Assembly: GCA_003255025.1 (NCBI GenBank)
Contig: QANY01000230.1
Span: 1,710,478 to 1,774,477, forward strand
Origin: Datisca glomerata
Lineage: Eukaryota > Streptophyta > Magnoliopsida > Cucurbitales > Datiscaceae
Reading direction: 5' to 3'
Length of the DNA stretch: 64,000 nucleotides
Made by a program: the position numbers and the translations under genes. The notes under the pieces were generated by a model. That model saw only the letters and a list, made by a program, of their open reading frames with translations, did no database searches and was not told where the DNA came from. This document shows, in pieces, positions 23,718 to 36,033 of the stretch (positions are counted from its first letter, which is position 1; every line of letters begins with the position of its first letter).

Positions 23718-24363
23718 GCGAGGATGAACGCAATTGACATTATATGGGCAAGATCAGGGGTACGCGAGGGCGAACGTTATTTAATAGTACTTCTGAAATA
23801 TTTTGTGATTTCAAAATTTCATACTTTGAACTCATTAAATAATTTGTATTGATAAACTATTATAGTTTTGGATATCTAATTAATGATTTAGTGTTTTATA
23901 ATTATGTGTTCTGTAAATATATAGAATGATACTGCTCTGACTATTGTGGAAATATGTACCCTATTAAAATTGTGTTAATATGCAGGAATTTTTGGGAATT
24001 AGCAGAAATAGGAAGGAGTATGTGAAATCAGTGTTTTTTGCGACGGTTCTACAATCGTCGCAATAAGACTATCTATTTCGCGACAGTTGCAGAATCGTCG
24101 TTATATATACAATTTGTGACGGTTCTAAAAACCGTTGCGTTAAATTTTATTTAGCGACAGTTGCAAACCGTCACAAAGGATCAAAATAACCGTCGCTTTA
24201 GAGTCTCTGTCACGACGTTCCTCTGACGGTTGTCAAAATCGTCGGTGATTAATCCCGACAGCGGCGATCCCGACGATTCTCCAACTGTCACTGTATCGAT
24301 TCTGACGTTAAAAACCATCGTCGTAGACTCGAGTAACTGTTGTAGACGTATTTTCTTGTAGTG

Positions 24364-25294
24364 ATTTCCGTCCACGCCCACTGCTTGCTCTAATTTTTAA
24401 TAGTATATAATATATACAATATATTATATATACATGTGTGATTTTTCCAGTATATTTCATATATACAGTTTATATTATATAAACTTTACGGATAAAAATT
24501 CAAACGTTATTGGCGCGCGTGGAGAATGGTTTTTAGTGCCGAATTTTTATTTTATAATTTCTAAAACCTTACTGTCATTTTAATATTTAAACTTTGGTGT
24601 GGATGTATATTAAAACGTTAATATATTTTAAGAAAATGAATTTTAGTATTAATACATTTATGCGGGCCTAATTACTTATTTATTCAAACAATTGAAACTG
24701 CTTCTCTGTCACAACACTATTTCATACAATTGGTAATTGTGTATATAGTGGGCACCATATGTCCATCTAAGTGGCCAAATTTCTTCTTCTTTGTTGGGCT
24801 TTTAAGGTCACTGAAAAGTAGAGAAAAAAATTGGCATATATAAAAACAAAAAGTTTCAATGTCTTATTAATATTCACTAAACTTTTTCAAATATATATCA
24901 AACTTTTCTTTTACCATCTTTTCTGGTTTGGTCGGAAAGTCATCAGTCGCCCACTATTGAGAAGCCATGATGATGTTGGATATTGTTTGCTAATTAGGGC
25001 AACTTTTCAATATAATTATTTTACAAAAATTATATATAATTTTATAATTTGTGGGGCAAATGAAGACTTCATTACCCTACAAAAAGTCTCCATTCCCATT
25101 AGATTACTCGTTGTTCTTCTTATTTATTTTTAAGTTTTATGCTTTATAGTAGATTCCATTTATAAAGAAATTTATAAGGAAAATTAGACAAGAGATTACT
25201 TATAAAATTACAAAGTGTAGGGGAAATAAAAACAAAAGAAACATATCCGATAAAAACAATGAACTCATACAAATATAGAGGAAATTAGAGCTCA
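24364..25294. other. AT-rich intergenic stretch
   Basis: Contains TATATA-rich sequence at 24400-24485 and no supportable gene. The 100-residue frame at 24831-25133 has no recognisable motif and the composition of AT-rich noise. Confidence 0.55.
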
Positions 25295-27480
25295 CACTAC
25301 TAGAAAAGGGTTTTGATGTTGTGATAAATACACGATTTTTACATGATAGTTGTCGACCCCTGTAATATTTGAGAGATGTTATCATAACTAATGAATATCA
25401 CGCCGTAAAATTATTGACATAGTGTCATAAAATTTAACATACCGTCACGATAGTTGTTCAAGTATTGTCATAAACAATCAACTTTATGTCGTAATAAAAC
25501 AAGGATAGTGTCTTAAAGGATATCTCTTATTACGATAATATACTCGAGAATTATCATATTAATTAATATGATGTCGTAATATTGATATCTAGAATTATTT
25601 TTTTTGTACATGTCATAATAAACATTCATGATGGTTTAGGTTTTTGTGTCGTGTATTTGGGCATTATTTTTATACGATGTATATGCAAAAATGACCGTCT
25701 TATATTTCTTGTAATATTTTACTAATTTGAATTAATTCTTTTTCATCAAAGCCAACCGAATCTCGCACAATAAAAATAAAACAGAAAAGAAAACAATAAT
25801 CTCACTTCACTACGTAATTTGCCATATTGCAATGATATCGTTAAAACATTTAAATACATTAACAAATATTACAGTAAAAGTAAAAACTAACGACTTGATG
25901 AAAATTCAATACCCAATAAACTTTGAGTTCCTTTTTTGAATTGTTCAATTTGCACAATACTATTCATTCTTTTGTTGTTCAACCTGCACGATACATAAGA
26001 ATAATCAAATTAATCGATGAATTGTCAAATTAGAACTAAATAAAGAAAAAGAGAATTGAAAGATATCAGACATGTAGATTACTTGATGATATCACTCTTT
26101 TTATCCTCTGATCATGTATTTTTCATATGTGTTACATGTAATTGTCTTCAATAATCGCATATCTTAACCATTTCCTCAAACAAAAACAATCTTTTTTCAC
26201 CATTTAAGTTAAATGTTTGAACAGAATGTATCTTTTTGAAATAAAAATTATCAATCTAATATTATATCATCTAAATTTTTTATCATCAATAATATTATCA
26301 TGATAATCTTTTTGAATGGATGATAAGACAATGACCCTTTTTAGATTTTGTAGATTTTTAACATGAAAAACTTAATTATTTTACAAAGCTAAAATGAAAA
26401 GGCAAATTTTGTGTGACAGAATTTTATAAGATCAACTAACGATAATCCAAGTTCATCGACTTTGATGTTGTTATTGTTCTCAATCCAATCACACTAAAAC
26501 ACTAAAAGCCTAAACATATTATAATTATTTTCCAAAATTTATTGAATCCACTCCATAAAAAGGACAAGTTAGAACACAAATGATTGTTATTTTAACAGTT
26601 ACAATTTACATTGTTTGTGTCATATATTAAGTCTGCTCGTTATCATAACATTTTTATATGAAAATGATTTTATGGTGGATCCAAATTACCGGCTGCATCA
26701 TAAGAAAGGTTATATGCTATTTATCTCAGTGTATTTGATACTCTAGTAATGACACAAACACCAATCTCATATGCAATCTACAATAACAAACAATAGAAGA
26801 ATTAGAAGGTGAACTAAAATAATATTGCAACTTAAATCACATGTTCACACAACCATAAATAAATGTATGATTGTGTTTGTCGTGTAGCCAGTTGTCTGCT
26901 AGATTTGAGAAATCAAGAAATTTATATGTTGTCTACGTAGCGAAAAAACTCAAAGTAAGTCTTTCTACATCACCACATGAATAACTGCTTACCATCTAAG
27001 CATGGAACTTCAATTGGTCTCACTCCTAGATATTCCGTACAAAACGCAACATGTAAAACTCACCATCGCAACGCTCCAATGAATGTGATCTTGTACATAA
27101 CCCTTAACACTTTCATGCATATGATTTAAATATACATTAATCCACTACAAGTAAACTGATCCACAAAGTCATACAATCTAACGATGTGAACATTAAGATG
27201 AACTATGATAGTTAAGAATGTTGGTGAAAAATTCTTCTCAAGCAAAGTCATAACAATTTATTTTTATAGATCGTCTCAATGAAAGTTCTCCTTGGCTCAT
27301 CTAAAGTACCTTCTGGGACTCTATTTGGCTTGTTTGATTGGTAATTAAGTACATGGATTGTCATATGCAAGCACAAGCTCACTGCAATCCTATATCCTCT
27401 AGATTTGAACGGCGAAAGTCGTTGATCTAGATGGCAAACAAACAAAACCAAGAAAAAATGACATAAATGAAGAAAAAGTC
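25295..27480 (-). mobile_element. Older CACTA remnant
   Basis: The left end CACTACTAGAAAA (25295-25307) is a canonical CACTA terminus. For about 420 bp after it, copies of tgtcgtaata/tcataa-type subterminal repeats follow. Further right, minus-strand sequence encodes decayed Tnp2. A degenerate terminus-like tatatttcttgtaat at 25701-25715 could alternatively close a 420-bp MITE. The right end of the full element was not found, so 27480 is approximate. Confidence 0.6.
26900..27252 (-). pseudogene. CACTA Tnp2 transposase remnant (DUF4218-like segment)
   Basis: Minus-strand reading from about 27252 gives TLLEKNFSPTFLTIIVHL, then NVHIVRLYDFVDQFTCSGLM, then, after a stop, MKVLRVMYK. Further on in another frame comes FCTEYLGV. 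This follows the order of the conserved plant Tnp2 block that precedes the C-terminus: a leucine-rich LEKxFPPxFFDIMxHL, a CGPV-like turn, a KxLKxYV segment and an FCTEYL. Stops and shifts show deep decay. The open frame just upstream (27248-27451) leads into it but has no recognised motif. Confidence 0.65.
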
Positions 27481-27489
27481 ACAAATATG

Positions 27490-28060
27490 GGAGAAGTTTT
27501 TGGGGAATAACTCATACCCAAAGGCTAATTTATGTGTTAAGAGTTGTCTCATACTTATATTCTTAACCAAGACATATTCTGAGCTGATGTGAAATTATTT
27601 CCTTAATACCTCGTTATGGAAGATCGGTCTTTTATCTTGTTCGTATCACGGAGAAATATAGTTTGGGCTACTCATGTGTTTGGATTAGGTTTTGATTCCA
27701 TGTTAAAAACTTGATTTAACTGATACTCAAAAACTAGCTTATAAGTTGAGGATTGTCTCAAAATCATATTCTTAGTTTAAAACATATTTTCAGATGATAC
27801 AAGATTATTTCGTCAACAGAGAACAAAAGTCATACATATAAATCTTAATTGACTAACACCCGACAAATTTATGATAATTTATATAAAATAATGGAATTAA
27901 GGAATGAAGATCATTAATTAAAATTTTGTGCGGTGAGTTCGGGGTTTGTATAATTAAAAATGTATTTGGAATAAGAATGTGTACCATATTTTTCCATATT
28001 TCGCAATTTATGCTACAATAATAAGTTGAATGTCCTCCATTTTCAAGTTGGCATAAATTT
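27490..28060. other. Intergenic stretch
   Basis: No gene seen. A phrase close to gtgttaagagttgtctcatacttatattcttaa (27535-27565) recurs as gataagttgaggattgtctcaaaatcatattctta near 27740-27775, so part of this segment is an imperfect local duplication. Confidence 0.45.
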
Positions 28061-28497
28061 TAGGAGTTCAAAACTAAACCAAACCGAATCAAAACTAGTC
28101 GGTTCGGTTAGTTCTTTAGGCCCCTACGGTTAAAGCTGTCGAACCGAATCTTCAGTTCGGTTCAGAAAAATGTTCAGTTTTTTAACCGAATCAAACTGAA
28201 ACCATAAATTCATAATATTATATATATATAATTTCATATCCCGAATCGGACCAAACCAATCGGATACAAAACTTTGATTTTTTAGTATTTTTTTCAATGA
28301 TATCATTTTAAAATTATTTTAAAAATTATTTTTAATAAATAATACAGAACCGAATAACCGAACCGAACCAAAACTCATAGTCTGGTTCAGTTTTGTTGAC
28401 CTTCACGATTCGGTTCGGCATATAGTCGAACTGAATATTTCGGTTCGGTTCGATTTTAGCCCACTAACCGAACCGAACCGAACTGTGTTCACCCCTA
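28061..28497. mobile_element. hAT-type MITE with GGTTCGGTT palindromes
   Basis: Ends read TAGGAGTTCA and, reversed, TAGGGGTGAAC. The flanks ataaattt (28053-28060) and ataaaatt (28498-28505) agree at seven of eight bases, as expected for an 8-bp hAT TSD. Both arms are packed with ggttcggtt and its complement aaccgaacc, so the element can fold into long hairpins. It has no coding capacity. Confidence 0.68.
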
Positions 28498-28520
28498 ATA
28501 AAATTAGGAGTCATATATTG

Positions 28521-30823
28521 TGTGGATACTGTATTTTATCCGGCACAATACCTTTTATATACCTACTTTATTTATTGGCTTATATAATCGTCTAAGACTA
28601 TATAAAAGCTCAATGTCTAAAATAGAAAAATTGCCCAAACTAAAAATAAAATAAAAAAAGTCCAAGGACTAAAAACTAAAAAATGAGTATGAGAACTATA
28701 AGAAAAAAGTGAAACTCTAAATTTTCTTATAAATAGAGATGAAGCATTCACTTGAGAGTGGAGTCTTTAGAGAGAGAAGTAGAAGACGTCTTTTGGAGAG
28801 GGAAAGTTAGGGTCTTTTGGAGAGGGAAAGAGAGGTATTGGGAGAGAAGGAGAAAATATCTTTTAAGAGAGAGAGTATGTGAGAAATATGAGAGATTTTT
28901 TAAGAGAGAAAGAAAGAGAGATTACATTTTTATTCATCTACTACTATTCATCTTCTCTCATTTTTTTTCTTAAGCTAATTTAATTTTCTTGAACCTTTAC
29001 TAACAACATATATTGGTTTCATCATTTCTTTTTCATACTCATGTAGTGTATATTCTTTATTTTTTTCATAAATAAAAATAGAAATGTTTGTTCTTTTTTT
29101 TCATTCCTTTTTACTCTAAATCTTGAGTTTTTATTTTAATGTATTGATAATTTTCTTATAAATTTAATAATGAGATATCTTTATCAACTCAATAATTGAG
29201 GATGGGGATAGAGCTTTTAAGGGGTGCCAAATTAACTCAATGTGAATCAACTCTTTAATTAGTTAAAAATGTACATTGTATGCAAAAGAATCCCCTATGA
29301 CAATTTCTCATACATTAAAAATAAACAAAATACCATGTAGAGAGTTAAACATCTAAGTGGATAAAGATTATACAAATATTAAAGCTTTGAATCTTTTTTT
29401 AATATTATCACTAATAGATTTTTTAGATTTTTTTTGTGACACTTGTTTGAACTAGTTACCATCCATGATCATTCTTTTATTATTTGATTATCAATGATGA
29501 AAGAAATGAAATAATGATAATTAGTAAACTAAGTAATTTAAAATAAAAAAAGGTATATTTATATCCCAAAAAATATTTTATTTTTATTTTTAGATTGTAT
29601 TCATCATTTTTTATGTGACGTTCATTTAACTAGTTACTATTTGTAATATTCTTTACTATTTAAATAGCAATGATTAAAAAAATGATAATTAGTAGACCAC
29701 ATAGTACAAACTAAAGAGTATACTTATATCAATTATGTATATTTAGTGTATATACATGCATATTATTTTATAAAATTTTACAATTTCATATGCATAAAGA
29801 ATATAGTATAATTTATTTTTTAAATTTTATAATTATATTATATTAAAAATTAGAAAAAAGGTCCAACCCTCTCTATAAAATAGAGGGTGTGACCCTTTGT
29901 TGACAACAGTGGGTTGTCTTCCTCTGTTGCAGCAGAGTTGTCGCTGTGAGCCGCAGTTCTTTGTCCCCCTCCCCTTTTATTTGTTTTTTGTTTTGTTTTT
30001 TTGTTTTGTTTTCATTTTATTTAATTTTCCCTCTTTATTTTTATTTTTTTTCTAATATATATATATTTATTTATTTATTTATCTTATATGTGCTTCACTT
30101 CACATATTTTACATGTTTTTCATATTCATTTTTTATTTTTTACATTTTATCCACTTTGTCATCCTACAATCACATGTGATTCTAGCGTTTCTTCTCTTTA
30201 TTTCTTTTATTTTTCAATAGTTATTAATATATAGCTTTCTTTTCATCTTTATTTTATTAATNTAATACATGTATATGTTTGAGTCATAAAATAACATGTA
30301 AATTTAAATCATATTATCTTTATCAATTTTTTACTAAAATCTCGATGATGGACTTTAAGGCTTTTGGCATACCAAACTTCTCGAACTACTGAAGTGGAGA
30401 GTTATTTTTTGGGTTATCGAGAATAGCTCCAATAATACTTTGATTTACAAAAAAAATAAAAATAATTTTTTCAATGGTCTTTGATCCACCCATTAAAGGT
30501 AATTTATTTTGTTTCATTTTATGATACAAAACATAACTAATGCGACATTCAAAAATAAAATTCTTTCACTTTTATTTATTTTTTCTCTTAAATATAATTT
30601 GGAAAGCATTTGACTGAATTTGATAACCATTTTAATAATGGGTATTGTGTAGTGCTAATACCTTCCTCACACACAAATGACTCTCGAACCAACTTTGAGT
30701 TTTTGTAGACTAAAAATTTTTGTTTTAGAATTGGGTGACCAATCACGTCCTTAAATGATTGGTGGCGATTCTGAATTTTTTTTCAAATTGGGTGACCCTC
30801 CGCGTCGCTTGCACGTTGCTACA
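28521..30823 (+). repeat. Left (5') LTR of the Ogre/Tat-like element
   Basis: About 2.3 kb. The right end is firm at 30823 (aca before the primer site). The left edge TGTGGATACTG at 28521 is a best guess. It carries about 650 bp (29420-30085) absent from the right LTR, while the right LTR has about 120 bp missing here at the N (30262). Confidence 0.72.
29418..30085. repeat. Segment present only in the left LTR, with internal duplication
   Basis: The right LTR passes directly from ttaatattatcattagtgga to cacttcacat (35190-35220), whereas here about 650 bp intervenes. Within it, two diverged copies of a 150-bp unit (gtgacacttgtttgaactagttac at about 29439 and gtgacgttcatttaactagttac at about 29617) lie in tandem. 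Confidence 0.6.
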
Positions 30824-30825
30824 GC

Positions 30826-30844
30826 TTGACAACTCCATTGGGGA
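30826..30844 (+). other. Primer-binding site, tRNA-Arg type
   Basis: The sequence ttgacaactccattgggga lies three bases after the LTR end. It resembles the TGGCGACTCCACTGGGGA site of Ogre-like elements, which use tRNA-Arg. It defines orientation and LTR end. Confidence 0.7.
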
Positions 30845-31739
30845 CATAATCAGTCTAACCACTTTTAGGTCAATAGAGAGTCAAGCCAAAATTTTATCAA
30901 ATACTATCTTTTTATGTTACTTTTTTTGTTTGTTTATTTGATTCATTGTTGTTCTTATTCATGCTTGTAGTTGTATATAGTTTGTTTCTAGGTGTATATT
31001 TTCTTGCATAATTTCCAATTTCACACACATACACTAGCCCCATATCTGAGCTTTCTCTTTAGGATTAGCGAGAATGAGTAGTGGAATGTCTTTGTGGAAT
31101 TGCAGTTATCGTGCAGGCTCACGAAAATTTTCACTCAGGTCGACCCTTTTGAGATACCATTTTGAACCCATGTTACTCCATTTGGATAATAGTGTTAACT
31201 GTCTGAAGTCATTTAAGAGATTTAGACTCTAACCACACATATCTAAACGACTTTAAAGTCACACAATGGCCAAGTGTAAACAAACACTAGGATCACAAAT
31301 CCTAGATATAACACTTTGGATAATTAACTGTAATATTTTTTTATGAGCCATCATTTTCATTGTTGGCATCATCACCATCATAGATTTATCATTTTCACTA
31401 TTTCATGCAAAATTGGTATTATTCCCATTTTAGCATACGAGTCAAATATTTTTTTTTGTAACAAGTTATTTTTTTCTTCATATTTTTTTAGCATTGTCAT
31501 CATCCATTGTCGTTAAATTCATGATTTGTCTCCATTTCATTCATCATGAGTTTATTATTTTCTTCATGCGTTTCATTCTTTGATTCATGCATTATTCGTC
31601 CATTCTTACCTTCATGCATTGTAAGTTCATTCATTCCTTCATGCATTATAAGTTCATTCATTCATTCATGCATACATTAATCAGATTGTTTCATTAATTG
31701 TTTAAGAATAAAAAAACTCACTAGTGCGCCTCCATCATT

Positions 31740-32330
31740 TTCTTAAGAAAACACAATCTCAAGCTAGAGTCATAGACGAACAGAAAAAAAGAAGATATCA
31801 CGAGAAGAAATGAGATGAGAGATTAATGAGCTGAAAGAGCAAATGACTAGGATTCAAGAATTTATTGATGTTACTAAGGGAAAATCAAGTACAGAATCTC
31901 AACCGGTCAATCTGTCATCTCAAGAATTGCAAGATCAACTACTTAGTGGTATTCATCTTTATCCCCCTAGATGTATTCCTACTCATATGTGCTAACATGG
32001 AAATCGATTCCAACATGCTTCAACAAAACCGATGGATTTCTAGCATTTTGCATCTCCTAACATGCAGGAAGCAGTTCCCTTAAGGACGTCTAGATCTAAT
32101 TTCACAACCCAATCTCTTACTTCATTCTACTAGTTAAGCCTGTCATGAATCCAGTCTTGATTCCTAATCTTGATGACGCAAAAATTTGAAGGTTAAATTC
32201 TGAATCAATTAAGGATCCATCAGCTAAGGAGAAGCTAGATTTCCTAGAAGAAATGTTACGTGCTATTGAAGAAAGATTTCCTACAATTCATTCTCTCATA
32301 ATATTATCAAATTTCTACTCATAATTTCTT
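31740..32330 (+). pseudogene. Ogre/Tat-like gag N-terminal remnant
   Basis: A plus-strand frame near 31826-31990 reads ELKEQMTRIQEFIDVTKG followed by a proline-containing YPPRCIPTHM segment. Farther on, at about 32217-32275, comes SAKEKLDFLEEMLRAIEE. In Ogre-like gag proteins the order is the same: a coiled-coil ELKEQM region, a proline-rich linker, then the LEERLRAIEG-type segment. The linker is interrupted by stops and by a segment in another frame, and similarity ends near 32330, before the main gag domain. No pol follows. Confidence 0.68.
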
Positions 32331-32339
32331 TGTCAATAA

Positions 32340-33570
32340 AAAACATTTCAATCATAATATCCATTCTACCATTTTTCATACATTTTGCTCCACAACATTC
32401 ACAACATATAAGGAACATTGCAAATTACTCTTGAAACAACTCAAAAGCATGCTTTTTTTTTTTGCAAAGGGAAAAATAGGAAGAAAGGAAAAGTGCATCC
32501 TGAATGCATGATGAAAACTTGAGGGGGTGCCATGAGTAAAAAATAAAGAAAAAAGAGAGTAAAACTGTAGCTGCAAGCCAACATATGCATAATCAAAGCC
32601 CAAAAATGTCATTGTGGCATTTTACAAGATGGATCAAAATAAAAGAGCTTCTCTCATTTGCGTCAGCCTTGAAAATATAGTTGAAATGGCAGAGCATGAT
32701 ATAATGAAGAACGAGAGTCGCATTCATGGTGAAGGAAAATTCATAAATTCTTAAGAAAAATGGGAGCGAGCTTATCTTAGAAATCTAAGCCTCACATCTC
32801 AACATAGTAGCACATGTAACCAGCATATTGTCTCATTCAACTATATTTGTTCCTTTTATCTACAAGTTAACACAAAGCAACAGCGAGGGCAACTCGCCCA
32901 TACAACTAGCACAGAAGATGACACTAGTGGTAAAGACTACATACAAAATTTCACTATACTCTGTCTCACTCAAGTGAAATGGGTTTGAGAGCATTCCACC
33001 AGTAATCTAAAAAGTCAGTATGAGAGACTATAGTTGAAGTCTACATGGAAAAATGAAAACTAAACAAAACATTATTAGGTGTTTACACGATTGAAGTGAG
33101 GAAAAGAAGCAAAATTATTTGTTTATCTTCTCCATCGATATAAAGTTAAATACTAGGGCATCAGCACATACAGAAATGATGCCATTTTCTCAAAGCATGC
33201 TCAATATTCCACTCTCAAACTATGATTCTAGGCTAAATGACTATTTTTTGAAGGATTGTGAAGATGATCACAATGGGCTAATTCTTAAAAAAATAGGAGT
33301 TGTCTTCAAAAGATGACCAATTTCAATAAAAAACATAATAATATTTTCTTTAAAAAATCACAATCATGCATAGGATGAACACATCTAAATCTTTACATTT
33401 ACATTGCATATACATGCATCACATTATTTTTTTTATACAACTGCATGAATCATTAAGAATATCCTTTTGAAGTCTATGAGGCATATTCCAACATTTAGTG
33501 CATGTACTAACCTAGCTCTTGTTATCACATGAAGCTCGCTTAAATCAACTTCAACATCATTTCAAATCTT
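32340..33570. other. Non-coding internal part of the Ogre/Tat-like element
   Basis: No RT, protease or integrase motif seen in any frame. The short frames at 32376-32612 and 33119-33316 show no recognisable motif. Confidence 0.55.
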
Positions 33571-33579
33571 TTCGGTTGA

Positions 33580-34275
33580 ATCAAACTCAACTCGGTCATG
33601 TGTGAAGCCTGTTCCAGGTCCATTTCAAAATATCCATTAAAATCCAACACGAATTAAGTCGAGGTCAAAGATTGTTCCAAGTCCATTTCAAAATATATGG
33701 TTAAATCAAATTTAAATTAAGTCGAGGTCGAAGCCTATTCCTATTCCAGGTTTGTTCCAAAATATCTGATTAAATTGAACCCAATTTGAGTTGAGGCCAA
33801 AGCTTGTTCTTGGTCCGTTCTAAAATATATGGTTAAATCGAACCCGAATTTAGTCGAGGTCGAAGCGTGTTCTAAGTCCATTTCAAAATATTCAGTTAAA
33901 TCAAACCCGAATTAAGTCGAGGTCCAAGCCTGTTCCAGATCTGTTTCAAAATATCCGGTTAAATCGAACCCAAATTGAGTCGAGGTCAAAAATTGTTCGA
34001 GGTCTATTTCTAAATATCCGGTTAAATCGAACCTGAATTGAGCCAAGGTTGAAGCATGTTCCAGGCCAGTTTCAAAATATCCGGTTAAATCAACCTGAAT
34101 TGAGTCGAGGTCGAAGCCTGTTCTAGATCCCTTTCAAAACATTCGGTTAAATTGAACCCAAATTGAATTGAGTTCGAAGCCTGTGCCTACCAGATACATT
34201 TCATTTCAAAATCTAACTGGTTAAATCGAACCCAAATTGAGTCGAAATCGAAGCTTGTGTCAATCCAAGTCCGAT
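33580..34275. repeat. 63-bp minisatellite array, about 11 copies
   Basis: The phrase gtcgaggtcgaagcctgttcc recurs near 33605, 33668, 33727, 33790, 33853, 33920, 33983, 34044, 34107, 34170 and 34248. It alternates with tttcaaaatatccggttaaat and cgaacccgaattga. The array ends about 65 bp before the right LTR, the classic place for tandem repeats in Tat-lineage elements. Confidence 0.93.
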
Positions 34276-34338
34276 TCACATTTCTTTCCTCTCCGTGAAC
34301 CTGAATCAGTCGAGGTTTATTCCTCTCGTCCATATAAT

Positions 34339-36033
34339 TGTCTCTCATGCCGATCAAAATACTTATCTACACCTTTGTACACATTCTAAGTTTAGAAGCG
34401 TAAACAAAATAAGACAAAAAATGACCCAAGGACTAAAAATAAGAAAATAGATTCCAAGGACTAAAAAATAAAAAATGAGCATAAGTATTAAAAGTAAAAA
34501 GTGAAGCCATAAATTTACTTATAAATAAAGAGGAAGTCTTAACTTGATTAGGCCTTTAGAGAGAGAAGTAGAAGAGGTCTTTTGGAGAGGGAAAGTGGGT
34601 CTTTTGGAGAGGAAAAGAGAGGTCTTTTGAAAGAAGGAGAAGATATATTTTAAGAGAGAGAGTGTGTATGAGAAATATGGAAGATTTTCTAAGAAATAAA
34701 TAAAGAGAGTTTACATTTCTATTCATCTTCTCTCGTTTTTTTTCTTACGCTAGTTTAAATTTCTTACACATTTACTAACAATATATATTATTCATTATTT
34801 TTCATCATTTCTCTTTTATACTCATGTAGTGTGTATTCTTTGTTTACTTTTCCATAAATAAAAATAGAAGTGTTTGTTCCTTTTTCTTCTTTCTTTTTTT
34901 TACTCTTAATCTTGAATTTTTATTTCAATGCATTGGTGATTTTTTTACAAATTTGAGAATGAGATATTCTTGTCATCAACTCAATCAATGAGGATGAGGA
35001 CAAAATCTTTGAGGGGTGCCAAATTAACTCAATGTGATAAACTCTTTAATAGGTTGAAAGTGTATTTTGTATGTAAAAGAATCCCCTATAATAGTTTCTC
35101 ATACATAAAAAATATATAAAATACCATGTAGAGAGTTAAACATCTATATGGATAAAGATTATGTAAATATTAGAGCTTTGAATCTTTTTTTTAATATTAT
35201 CATTAGTGGATTCACTTCACATCTTTTACATTTCTCCTATTTACATATTTTACATATTCATTTTCTACTTTCCACACTTTATTCACTTTGTCATCCTACA
35301 ATCATATGTGATTCTAACTTTTCTTTTATTTATTTCTTTTACTTTTTAATAGTTATTAATGTATAGCTTTCTTTTCATCTGTATTTATCAGCACTCTTAG
35401 TATCATGTTTAAAATGTGATTCAAGTTGCATTCACCTATATCAATATATATATATNTCATGTTTCATTTATTGATAACAACATATATATGTATGTAATTT
35501 ATGTCATATTCAGTTGTAATAATATGTATATGTTTGGGTCATAAAAAAATATGTATAATTTAAATCATATTATTTTTATCAATTTTTTTATTAAATCCCG
35601 ATGACGAACTTTGTGGCTTTTGGAATACCAAATTTCTCGAATTACTGAGGTGATGAGTTATTTTTTGAGATTCCGAGAAAAGCTTCAACGGTACTTTGAT
35701 TTTAAAAAATAAAAACAAATAAATTTTTTAATGGTCTTTGTACCACCCATTAAAGGTAATTTATTTTGTTTCATTTTATGATACAAAACATACTTAATGG
35801 AACATTCAAAATAAAATTCTTTCACTTTTATTTATTTATTTATTTCTCTTAAATATAATTTGGATAGCATTTGACTGAATTTAGTAACCATTTTAATAAT
35901 GGGTGTTGTGGGATGCTAAAACTTTCCTTACACCCAAAAGTTTTTTATTTTTAAAATTGGATAACCAATCACGTCCTAAAATAATTGGTGGCGACTCTAA
36001 TTTTTTTTAATCGCCGCTTTGAACATTACGACA
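34339..36033 (+). repeat. Right (3') LTR of the Ogre/Tat-like element
   Basis: About 1.7 kb. The right edge at 36033 (cattacgaca) is set by similarity to the left copy's end, and cattg follows. The left edge TGTCTCTCATG at 34339 is tentative; no clear polypurine tract was seen before it. One N at 35456 lies in a TA-rich run. Confidence 0.7.

Larger units (their letters stand above)
21803..24363 (+). mobile_element. Deleted CACTA (En/Spm) transposon, 2.56 kb
   Basis: The left end reads CACTATAAGAAAA (21803) and the right end TTTTCTTGTAGTG (to 24363), which are 13-bp inverted repeats with one mismatch. Both ends are flanked by att (21800-21802 and 24364-24366), the 3-bp TSD typical of CACTA elements. 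Subterminal zones (21830-22210 and 24040-24330) are filled with short direct and inverted copies of gacggtt/aaccgtc, the expected transposase-binding repeats. Inside are a C-terminal Tnp2 fragment and a start of a second gene. The catalytic part of Tnp2 is missing, so the copy is non-autonomous. Confidence 0.93.
28521..36033 (+). mobile_element. Pol-less Ogre/Tat-like LTR retrotransposon
   Basis: Direct repeats at about 28521-30823 and 34339-36033 share a long syntenic series of phrases, for example tagagagagaagtagaag, gaatcccctat and attggtggcga. Both end in a g(a/c)acgttgctaca / cattacgaca-type CA end. A tRNA-Arg-type primer-binding site follows the left copy, so the element is on the plus strand. 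The internal region (30824-34338) holds an Ogre-like leader, a gag remnant and a 63-bp tandem array, but no RT, protease or integrase was seen. The flanks tattg and cattg may be a 5-bp TSD with one mismatch. It is non-autonomous, or a deletion derivative. Confidence 0.8.

Noticed and set aside
24831..25133. 100-residue open frame, hydrophobic
   Set aside because: No recognisable motif, AT-rich low-complexity composition, no promoter context; stays open by chance.
25295..25715. A closed 420-bp CACTA-type MITE
   Set aside because: The right end is only weakly similar to the left and no 3-bp TSD matches (tca against ttt); retained as part of a larger CACTA remnant.
29946..30179. 77-residue Phe/Tyr-rich frame
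   Set aside because: T-rich low-complexity sequence in an LTR.
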